A DNA stretch of 64,000 bases from Yersinia hibernica (lineage in GTDB: Bacteria; Pseudomonadota; Gammaproteobacteria; Enterobacterales; Enterobacteriaceae), in contig NZ_CP032487.1 of NCBI RefSeq assembly GCF_004124235.1, forward strand, positions 1,798,001 through 1,862,000, read 5' to 3'. Below are positions 26,701 through 32,075 of the stretch, piece after piece. Each line of letters opens with the position of its first letter. Position 1 is the first letter of the stretch. The translations under genes were made by a program, and so were the position numbers. Under the pieces are notes generated by a model, which was not told the DNA's origin, did no database searches, and saw only the letters and a program-made list of their open reading frames with translations.

Positions 26701-28699
26701 GGTTGATGCTTTTGATAAAGCCGGTAATTTGGCTGAAAAGAGCAATGACGGGCAAGAAATTAATGCCGGTTTAACGGCGCTAGAAACGGCAGGTAGTGCC
26801 TCTAACCTTATATTCAATGATTTACTTGGAGGCTCAGTCACCGCTGGATTCGATACCACCACGACCAGTAGTTCATCGACGACTAAAAGTGAAAACATTA
26901 CTAATATAAATGCGGGTAATGTATCAATTACTAGTAATGGCGATACTACGTTAAAAGGTGTTGAATTATCGGCAGAAAGTGTCGCGATCACTACTGGTGG
27001 TGATTTGAATATTTTAGCCGCCGAGTCTTCAACTGAAGATTGGTCGCAAAAAGATACCCATTCTGCGGGCGTCAGTGCTGGGGCTTCCGTCGCACCGACA
27101 GGGTCTGGTGTGGGAGTATCTGTTGATTACCATGGCAGCACTTCAACCTCAACTGGCTCAAGCCATACATATACCAACTCCAACCTTAATAGCGGTGATA
27201 TCAGCATTAACACTGGCGGAGATATGACTTTAGCTGGCGGTAATATTCAGTCAGAAACCGCAGACCTTAATATTACTGGCGATCTGAATGTGCAGAGTGT
27301 GCAAGACACAGTCAATAACCAGACTAATAGCAAGGAGTGGGGGGGATCAGTCGGGGTTGCTGTTGCAACCAATGGCGGCCTTATTCCAACAGTGGCAGGG
27401 AACTACGGTCAAGGTGGCGAACATTATGATTCGAAGACTACCGGGACCCAGACCGGTATTAATACCAGCGGTGAGCTGAATATCGCTACTGGAGGGGACC
27501 TCAATCTTACTGGCGCGCACATTGTCTCTGATTCCAAAACCGGAACTGTAGATGTTGCGGGCAATATTAATGCAGTCGAGTTATCAGATACTATTGATCA
27601 AGATGGTGCCTACGGTGGTGGTGGTGGCGGTATTTCTAAAACAGGCATACCGACAGTCAATGGCTATTACAACACGGTAGAAAAAGTTGAATATCAGGAA
27701 GATCAAAAAGCGACAATCGATGTTGGTAATATTAACGGAAATGTACAAGGTGAATTGAATACCGATGGTGAAACACTTTCTCAAGTGAATGTGGATAAAG
27801 TGACCGCATCAAATAGTATTTCATTTACTGCTGGCAGTTTATCGAGTTCAAATAAACCGGCAAAAAATAGCAATACATCCAAACCATCGAAAACCACTGC
27901 GGCGCAAACCGACAAACCGACACCGCCGAAAACCAAGCCGGTAGAAACGGACAAACCGACACCGCCGAAAACCAAGCCGGCAGAAACCGATAAACCGACA
28001 CCGCCGAAAACCAAGCCGGTAGAAACGGACAAACCGACACCGCCGAAAACCAAACCGGTAGAAACGGATAAACCGACACCGCCGAAAACCAAACCGGTAG
28101 AAACGGATAAACCGACACCGCCGAAAACCAAGCCGGCAGAAACGGATAAACCGACACCGCCGAAAACCAAGCCGGTAGAAACGGATAAACCGACACCGCC
28201 GAAAACCAAGCCGGTAGAAACGGATAAACCGACACCGCCGAAAAGCAAGCCGGCAGAAACGGATAAACCGACACCGCCGAAAACCAAGCCGGTAGAAACG
28301 GATAAACCGACAGCACCAAAGAATCGTCCATCAAAACCAGTGAAAGGAGAGGAGAGGCCAAATCATATGAGCCCTAGTTATCCGGGCTCTAAATTGGGGG
28401 GTGATTTCAAAGGTCATTTACCTAAAGATGATAAAAACTCTTCTCAGTGGATCAAAAAAACCACCACAGGAGCTGAACCAATATCCTACCCTAAACCATC
28501 CGAGATTCGGCAGCCTACAGCGCCGTCTAAAACACCAGTGTCTTCGGTTAAATCACCGGTAGAAAGCAATCCAAATCATATAAGCCCAAGTTACCCAGGC
28601 TCGAAACAGGATGGCAGTTTTATTGGCAATTTACCTAAAGATGATGGTACATCGTCAGGTTGGATCAAACACCCGACAACTGATTCGTCCAAACGATAG
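20798..28699 (+). CDS. TpsA filamentous-haemagglutinin-like exoprotein with repetitive Pro/Lys-rich tail
   Basis: A 2,633-residue secreted protein, probably a large beta-helical adhesin. Layout: an extended signal peptide (about 1-47); the TPS domain (about 48-300) with NPNDNGISHNKF and IIANENGISVNG, a variant of the family's NPNGI-type motif; a long beta-helix region of loose Asn/Ser/Ile-rich repeats; haemagglutinin repeats near 1590-2340 that include the phrase NAGNVSITSNGD; ten 13-residue Pro/Lys-rich repeats (2371-2500); and two 38-residue modules (2521-2558 and 2592-2629). No VENN motif, recognisable toxin domain or immunity gene was found, so a contact-inhibition toxin is unlikely. CAGGAG precedes the ATG, 59 bases after TpsB. 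Confidence 0.93.
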   Translation: MSKNKVKTNNYASSFIGKLTQENLHKKLCPIYLALVAVLPSLSYANLVPDTNSNAPTISESANGTPTVNIINPNDNGISHNKFEDFNVGPDGLIFNNSIQDGVSSIGGYIIKNGQLQQEASAIISEVTGAKGSYLNGTMEVFGKKADLIIANENGISVNGVSTINANNLTLSTGRVEYGENGNVQLNVNRGLIAVEGQGLSTEGLTHFDMISRTVKLDGEVSGSADIKVVAGLNTYDTKTRQHQVRDLSAADTPKVAIDGSSLGSMYGGKIQLISTESGVGVRHKGSLVGNQTVEISADGDLVLTAISSKSGDVNLSGNNIDISVNENTGFGGVISNGSLIIRALSQVTLSADAVSNNGNIRITADSLLQNAARIFAMSGDSDKIDVTSIFIDVKGEYEITGTLFALDASGKKIDNAIISLVDGNYVVSINGEAIDSATIISDAAISSQSGNVVVNANSFLNQGGGVNSQNGTLSFTINELFDNDGVVNASGPLSIIANNLHNKGVLYTDQNANVIVGSLVNKGLLQSEKNNTIKSNSIHNSGNITAAKDLSLNVSEEINNQNGGNILSGANLKINSDGLQAVNINNNNSLIQGGAIEISNANTITNSNDAKLISENSIKLNDIKELNNKGGLSLIQANEIQLTNVDSIKNTDEAKILAADQLSISHSSELINQNSSILSSGDIYLSDIETIKNVDGFINADGTVSINNSTNLLNIGTGAVQYSGSGIIANNIDIHSVSNVENSGGSYISALGEWLKLELINSIISDESSVITSDNDLMISNVDNLNNKGVIYSGADMSLANIGVLSNVGDGTGNIGIINSGRNLYVSYVSSFINSIAAIINSDGDAIFKNINKLDNVNAIIQASGLLSVEAKTIVNSSGKGVSTGDAIIIGVGGLAIESDSISNLNGATLFSDADISIKAKDVNNSESNIIGDNVDIQGDNLNNSVGYIYSANSLLIKLAESLNNLSGDIFSDNNLSLILSNDYHYNDDSGDINSRGEFSINTTGSIIIDRILESAASILLNADQNIKISSNQSILSLKDIILKAINITNSSGALIFSSQNIVLDAEKGNFLNEDNANVLSMGKIDIVAENIKNDGGHISSQGDMALDAKVIDNISKYDNPGWVAGPAQNAVGSHEWKQGFGSFAYYSASLSGSIPTWIGDLKLTTMAEISSGGNLNINQKNIYADKTVNNTGGIIQASKDMTITGTVNNSPEYNEMSVYDYLTETLSTPITLEVYRKFMSGKSHYAEFDSLYQLLDFFLGNGSPASISGKESIILDTQSNSFNSLKEMAKQSEQLNSIMKRVFGDAWLSDSQEKLSQDWAKITDANNSSLKGLKDYGLSDNNGGIIAGGNLTHNGGAFNNGLFDSNLDANKIIVNIGDKEVVVTQNPYEINIGLKTIAELTKGLSTTKTYTELAKIQGLFVSNQKWKDVDFTAKVGDGASNPIYPFYETRTEMIDQSLFFGSQYFFDQIGYIPETPVLVVGDNYFISEVIRRQLNESVGTFFSVRDGVDGTELVEKLMSNAATVNGVEDFTVGKALTDEQIAGLDKDIVWFVTENIDGHDVLTPKIYFATTTLEQLESGRYDGSAVVHAGGNIDIDASSFNNVNGQVSAGGNINIQSEGNINNSSVGMNGGITSGGDLSLVSSGGSITNSGAALSAGNDITLQADNGSIELTASQGANVSGNQELHYYDDGVTAGGSIDMSAKDITVNAVDIAAGKDISLTSTEGDVTFNNMYEVEGNYEYSHKSTGILSHESTETISSSATSVDSSVNAGGKFTVNSANDIVLKGGEYNAQSGELKAAGDIDIQTSQDYSYSETTVESTDLKFGAGASGLGQSVAYDISGLDGESTSSSTGEHNNLGSDITNAGSRPGRAPTSSSGNFQAGLETVTTVDTQQTTTNNNASLNFTDSMTLEAGNVVDIGGGNFSTEGALNIVADEVKSTKYEDEVITTSEETVSFYGVKGEAHSSLVDAFDKAGNLAEKSNDGQEINAGLTALETAGSASNLIFNDLLGGSVTAGFDTTTTSSSSTTKSENITNINAGNVSITSNGDTTLKGVELSAESVAITTGGDLNILAAESSTEDWSQKDTHSAGVSAGASVAPTGSGVGVSVDYHGSTSTSTGSSHTYTNSNLNSGDISINTGGDMTLAGGNIQSETADLNITGDLNVQSVQDTVNNQTNSKEWGGSVGVAVATNGGLIPTVAGNYGQGGEHYDSKTTGTQTGINTSGELNIATGGDLNLTGAHIVSDSKTGTVDVAGNINAVELSDTIDQDGAYGGGGGGISKTGIPTVNGYYNTVEKVEYQEDQKATIDVGNINGNVQGELNTDGETLSQVNVDKVTASNSISFTAGSLSSSNKPAKNSNTSKPSKTTAAQTDKPTPPKTKPVETDKPTPPKTKPAETDKPTPPKTKPVETDKPTPPKTKPVETDKPTPPKTKPVETDKPTPPKTKPAETDKPTPPKTKPVETDKPTPPKTKPVETDKPTPPKSKPAETDKPTPPKTKPVETDKPTAPKNRPSKPVKGEERPNHMSPSYPGSKLGGDFKGHLPKDDKNSSQWIKKTTTGAEPISYPKPSEIRQPTAPSKTPVSSVKSPVESNPNHISPSYPGSKQDGSFIGNLPKDDGTSSGWIKHPTTDSSKR
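27908..28330 (+). repeat. Ten 39-bp tandem repeats in TpsA plus a degenerate eleventh
   Basis: Each 39-base unit encodes TDKPTPPKTKPVE or the variant ending AE. Ten full units occupy 27908-28297, and a diverged eleventh (TDKPTAPKNRP) runs to 28330. Nucleotide divergence is minimal: a few third-base changes, V/A alternation, and one T-to-S change (KSKP). The unit is in frame, so copy-number change would lengthen or shorten the tail without a frameshift. Confidence 0.97.
28358..28684 (+). repeat. Duplicated 38-residue C-terminal module in TpsA
   Basis: Copy one is at 28358-28471 and copy two at 28571-28684, 99 bases apart. Both read PNH(M/I)SPSYPGSK, then G-x-F, LPKDD, a Ser pair and WIK. The second ends four residues before the stop. 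The copies differ at many third positions, so the duplication is older than the 39-base repeats. Confidence 0.9.
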
Positions 28700-28727
28700 C
28701 TTAGACTAGGTTTATCGAGATAATACT

Positions 28728-28766
28728 AATAACAGGCTGTCATTACTTGGCAGCCGGTTATTTATT
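28728..28766 (+). terminator. Terminator of the fimbrial-TPS operon
   Basis: AATAAC and GTTATT form the outer stem, and GGCTGTC pairs with GGCAGCC inside (one G-T pair). TTATTTATTC follows. It lies 29 bases after the TpsA stop. Confidence 0.75.
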
Positions 28767-28897
28767 CTCCATTCTTTCTACTGCTGCTGAGTTTTAACGC
28801 AATGGCGATAGTTCGGTATATAAAAGCCGAACAAATTTCACCTACTTAACTATAAGGGAATGTACAATCATCGGAACGAGATGAAAATAGAATATTT

Positions 28898-29047
28898 ATG
28901 AAAAACACACTCGCCGTTATTTCAAGTTGTGGTGAGAATCCTAGTTCGTCGTTGTTCCATCCGAGTCAGATTAACCTTTGTGACGAACTGCTAATTCTTG
29001 GTAGATTTGCCATCGCAATGTTCTCTTTTATTGATTATTATTGCTGA
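28898..29047 (+). CDS. Possible 49-residue ORF in front of the MarT-like gene
   Basis: An ATG ORF encodes MKNTLAVISSCGENPSSS and continues to a TGA at 29045-29047. It is not recognised. No good ribosome site precedes it (AATAGAATATTT), and its 3' end overlaps the -35 box proposed for the next gene. It may be a leader ORF, a remnant of a lost regulator, or chance. The rest of the 28767-29092 gap shows no gene. Confidence 0.25.
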   Translation: MKNTLAVISSCGENPSSSLFHPSQINLCDELLILGRFAIAMFSFIDYYC

Positions 29048-29077
29048 CTATCTATAATAAATTTTTGATACGTATCA
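29031..29077 (+). promoter_or_regulatory. Promoter and palindromic operator of the MarT-like gene
   Basis: -35 TTGATT (29031-29036), 16-base spacer, perfect -10 TATAAT (29053-29058). The start is expected near 29065. A perfect 12-base palindrome TGATACGTATCA (29066-29077) lies immediately at or after the start, between the promoter and the ribosome site, where a bound protein would repress. Confidence 0.6.
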
Positions 29078-29092
29078 TTGGAAATAATTGGC

Positions 29093-29899
29093 ATGAGTAA
29101 ATGTTATACTATAAATGATAATATTACATTTTACCCTGAAAGTGGTATCCTTTCATCCTCTTCGGGGGCTCGCATTAAGATCAACGTGCCAACAGCACAA
29201 TTACTAGAGGCATTTGTTAATAGAGTTGGTTTGATCATATCGCAAAGTGATTTGTATTCAATTGCTTGGGGTGACAATGGTGTGAATGTCACACCGAACA
29301 CTCTGTATCAGAACATTTCATTGTTACGTAAGGCATTGCAAGATATCGGGTTATCTGGTGAAACCATCACGACTGTCAGAGGAAAAGGTTTTATCTTTAC
29401 GGTCACTCAAGTTGCAGAATGCGAAGTCAATATTGATCCTGAAGATGAGGTCGCTGAAGTTATTCTCGAGAATAGTGCCCCTGAGCAACAAGATGAAAAG
29501 TCAGCAACCAAAAATAGCTATAAAATATATAATATAGTATTGCTGTTTGCATTGGTATTAATTTTCTTTGGCGCTGTATTTTATTTTATTCATAAAAGTA
29601 TTCCTAAACGTATACTTGATTATCCTAAAAACTTCACCTTTTTATCAAAAATTGATGGGTGCAGTATCTTCACCAGCACTGAATTACATAACTTAGAAAA
29701 TCAGGAGAAAGTCAATGCGTTTCTCAGTGCCCAATCATTAGAATGTAATACTTACCCCTACATTTACTTAAACCATACAATAAGACACCCTACAATATCA
29801 GTCATTTCTTGTGAGTTTGAAGTTAACTACAGTAAGAAGAATAATTGTAGAACTGAAATATTCATTAATCATGGTGGTTTTAATGAAGTTAAATACTAA
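29093..29899 (+). CDS. ToxR/MarT-like membrane-anchored transcription regulator
   Basis: A 268-residue regulator. The N-terminal OmpR-type winged helix spans about residues 8-106, including LYQNISLLRKALQ (recognition helix) and TVRGKGFIF (wing). An acidic linker (110-140) leads to one transmembrane helix (about 144-167), and a periplasmic domain with three cysteines (CSIF, LECNT, CEFE, plus NNCRTE) may sense disulfides or stress. This is the ToxR/CadC/MarT design. ATG 29093 (after GGAAA) is preferred to TTG 29078. It overlaps the FidL-like gene by 17 bases, like the Salmonella marT-fidL pair, and lies just after the adhesin operon, its likely target. Confidence 0.85.
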   Translation: MSKCYTINDNITFYPESGILSSSSGARIKINVPTAQLLEAFVNRVGLIISQSDLYSIAWGDNGVNVTPNTLYQNISLLRKALQDIGLSGETITTVRGKGFIFTVTQVAECEVNIDPEDEVAEVILENSAPEQQDEKSATKNSYKIYNIVLLFALVLIFFGAVFYFIHKSIPKRILDYPKNFTFLSKIDGCSIFTSTELHNLENQEKVNAFLSAQSLECNTYPYIYLNHTIRHPTISVISCEFEVNYSKKNNCRTEIFINHGGFNEVKY

Positions 29900-30359
29900 A
29901 TACATACTACTGATTTTCATATCAGTCATCATGATTGTTTCCGCTATTGCTTATGCTTACTTTTTAGTGGATAACAACAATAAAAAACTAAATTGCCATG
30001 GCTTGCATTATACATATAGTAAAGATTTTAACATAAAGTCCAACATTGAAATAAACCTATATAACAAAAATGGTTATATGATAATAAACGGAATTGTGAC
30101 TAACAATAACATACCATATCAATTAACCAGGAAGACACTATTTAATATCTCTGATGTTGATAATAAAACCATTCTGACTTTTACTGGTATTGAAATTAGT
30201 CTTTCAGACGAAGTGAGCCGAACTAATCTTGAGCAGATGCTACCTAACTTTATGTCTCAAATCGGGAGTAACCTCTTAATTTCCATTTATAGAGTTAACG
30301 ATAATAACTATATTATTGAGTCTAATGGCGTGGCAAGTTTTCTGTGCAATAAGGATTAG
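29883..30359 (+). CDS. FidL-like inner-membrane protein
   Basis: A 158-residue protein with one N-terminal transmembrane helix (about residues 7-28, YILLIFISVIMIVSAIAYAY) and a periplasmic domain bearing two cysteines (LNCHGL and SFLCNKD at the end). It matches the size and layout of FidL-type partners of MarT. It probably stabilises or tunes the upstream regulator, as ToxS does for ToxR; this is inference. ATG 29883 (after GGTGG) lies inside the end of the regulator gene, so translation is coupled; the earlier GTG at 29811 is rejected. Confidence 0.75.
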   Translation: MKLNTKYILLIFISVIMIVSAIAYAYFLVDNNNKKLNCHGLHYTYSKDFNIKSNIEINLYNKNGYMIINGIVTNNNIPYQLTRKTLFNISDVDNKTILTFTGIEISLSDEVSRTNLEQMLPNFMSQIGSNLLISIYRVNDNNYIIESNGVASFLCNKD

Positions 30360-30734
30360 TTTATTGGCTACTCTGCTTAAACGTCACCGTGATTTTGACT
30401 ATGACAAACTGTGATATTTAAGCATTTTTTCTAGATTCCATGCCTTTATTTGTTCTTTTTAAGGTTATATTCATTATTCTGAATATTAACCAAGTCTTAA
30501 CTGGGCTAAATTTCGCTCAACTAAAGCCCATCCGCCTCCCACAGTTGCTGTAAAATCCCCATAAAAAAACCACATAATTTATTTTTATTTCAATGGGTTA
30601 TGCTGTTCTTGAAGCGCTTTGATATGGCCCTATCTGCATAATTTCATTAATTAATTTTTATTAAGACCTTATGATTTATATTGTTATTTAGCTTGTGTTT
30701 TAATTGTCGTCCTAATTTTTTAGAGTCTATTTTT
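30360..30734. other. A+T-rich intergenic region before the LuxR gene
   Basis: No gene, clear terminator or convincing promoter box was found in these 375 bases. The region is very A+T-rich throughout, with T runs near 30425 and 30650. It presumably holds the end of the marT-like transcript and the promoter of the LuxR gene. Confidence 0.5.
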
Positions 30735-31268
30735 ATGCGCTGCATGATAACTATATCTGACCACGATAAATTTTTTTCGCATGGGTTGTATCATATATTT
30801 AAAAACCACCTTAAGGCTTGTTTATTGGTTAAGGCTACCAACCTGGGCAATGAAACTGATGATGACTTTATCACTATATCCTTTTTTGAGGATGTCAGTG
30901 TGATTCTCAAAATTAGGGAAAAAAAACATATGGTAAAAGAACTGGTTTCAGAAGTTGTACTTTTTAGGAGTGACAGTAGTCATCAATTAATCCGTAAAGT
31001 TGAATCTGTAATCGCCAAAATGAAAAAGCATGGTCACCAGTATAGTGCCCCCAATAATAGTCATGAAACTATTCAATTAACGCCAACTCAAATAAAAATT
31101 TGCAAATTTTTTTATAATGGGATTACCACGAAGACAGCGGCTATATTGTTGAATCTAAGTGAGAAAACCATTAGCACTCACAAACGAAATGTTATGAGGA
31201 AGATAAATGTTATGAATAATCAAGATTTTTACCGGTGGATTAAAAAGAATAAGAATCACTATTTTTAA
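30735..31268 (+). CDS. LuxR-type helix-turn-helix regulator
   Basis: A 177-residue regulator with a C-terminal LuxR/GerE DNA-binding domain (about residues 112-168). LTPTQIKICKFFYNGITTKT is followed by LSEKTISTHKRNVMRKI, the recognition helix. The N-terminal part (SDHDKFFSHGLYHIFK) resembles the short, non-phosphorylated receiver-like domains of fimbrial LuxR regulators; the classic phospho-acceptor arrangement is not evident. ATG 30735 is preferred to the upstream TTG at 30681; TAGAG stands nine bases before it. Lying next to a fimbrial-TPS locus, it may control adhesin expression. Confidence 0.82.
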   Translation: MRCMITISDHDKFFSHGLYHIFKNHLKACLLVKATNLGNETDDDFITISFFEDVSVILKIREKKHMVKELVSEVVLFRSDSSHQLIRKVESVIAKMKKHGHQYSAPNNSHETIQLTPTQIKICKFFYNGITTKTAAILLNLSEKTISTHKRNVMRKINVMNNQDFYRWIKKNKNHYF

Positions 31269-31311
31269 ATGGAAGTGAGAATAAGTTAACTTCAAACAAT
31301 AAGGTTTTACT

Positions 31312-31818
31312 TTGATAAACGATGTTGCTCTTTCGAATAAAATTCATCTGATATTAAAAATAATGCTGTCTATCGTATTTGTTTTTTTGCTTTCATTTTT
31401 ACTGCTAAAATTTAGACATGATAAAATTGATATTATTAATTGTAATGCGAATCTTACCATTCATAGAGAAGAATTGGGGCTCACAACAAAACTTATGGTC
31501 GAGTTTTCCATGAATAATAAAAATGGAATTGTCTATATTGATGGTGTTGTTTATAAAAACCATGAAAAAGTAGGCACGGTAAGTCGTAGAACTTTTTTTG
31601 ATGTCACCGAGGTTAATGATGATTTGTTATTAACATCGAAAAAAAACTGGGTGACTGAAACGAATAATGTGAGTGAGTCTTTATTTGCAGATCTGATGCT
31701 ATCTAAATTTTATTTCGTCGATGGTCATCCTATGGCGGCTTTCTTCACTAAAAGTCGTAACGGAAGTTATTATATTTCGACTCGAACAATGCCCCATGTG
31801 TACTGCTCTGAACGCTAG
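31312..31818 (+). CDS. Second FidL-like membrane protein
   Basis: A 168-residue protein with a transmembrane helix near residues 12-32 (LILKIMLSIVFVFLLSFLL) and a periplasmic domain. It shares a cysteine near the helix (IINCNAN) and one close to the end (HVYCSER) with the other FidL-like protein, and both have a central phrase of the form YIDGVVYKN / IINGIVTNN, then RRTFFDVTEV / RKTLFNISDV. TTG at 31312 is accepted as start because AAGG lies seven bases upstream; the first ATG would fall inside the helix. It follows the LuxR gene by 43 bases. Confidence 0.7.
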   Translation: MINDVALSNKIHLILKIMLSIVFVFLLSFLLLKFRHDKIDIINCNANLTIHREELGLTTKLMVEFSMNNKNGIVYIDGVVYKNHEKVGTVSRRTFFDVTEVNDDLLLTSKKNWVTETNNVSESLFADLMLSKFYFVDGHPMAAFFTKSRNGSYYISTRTMPHVYCSER

Positions 31819-32039
31819 AGTTAGACTTTTAACAATAGTGATCAATTATCATACTGAGGGTATAATTGCTGGTTAGCCTGCGGTGAGTAACCCGTCAGCG
31901 CGCACTCTTCATTGCGGCATACTGATTATATCCCTTGGGAGGGATGGTCATGTGTCAGCGCCATTATCTGTTAATTGTCTTTATACCGATCAGGCTCCGC
32001 CTGTATAAAAAGCCGCTGTCTGGCATACCTGCAATGCAT

Positions 32040-32067
32040 CCACTGTGTATTCAGGAATACACAGTGG
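32040..32067. repeat. 28-bp palindrome after srfC
   Basis: The arm CCACTGTGTATTC (32040-32052) is perfectly inverted at 32055-32067 around two bases. It lies nine bases beyond the srfC stop. No T run follows on either strand. It could end or protect the srfABC transcript, or bind a protein. Confidence 0.75.
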
Positions 32068-32075
32068 CGGTGAGC

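Noticed and set aside
27908..28330. CRISPR-like regular repeats
   Set aside because: The units are contiguous without spacers and lie in frame in an exoprotein gene.
27781..28361. Two long minus-strand ORFs (168 and 178 residues) across the TpsA tail
   Set aside because: They arise because the 39-base repeat is a multiple of three and has no stop in those frames. The translations are monotonous, without ribosome site or homology, and the plus-strand TpsA reading is certain.
20798..28699. CdiA-type contact-dependent inhibition system
   Set aside because: No VENN motif, toxin domain or immunity gene.
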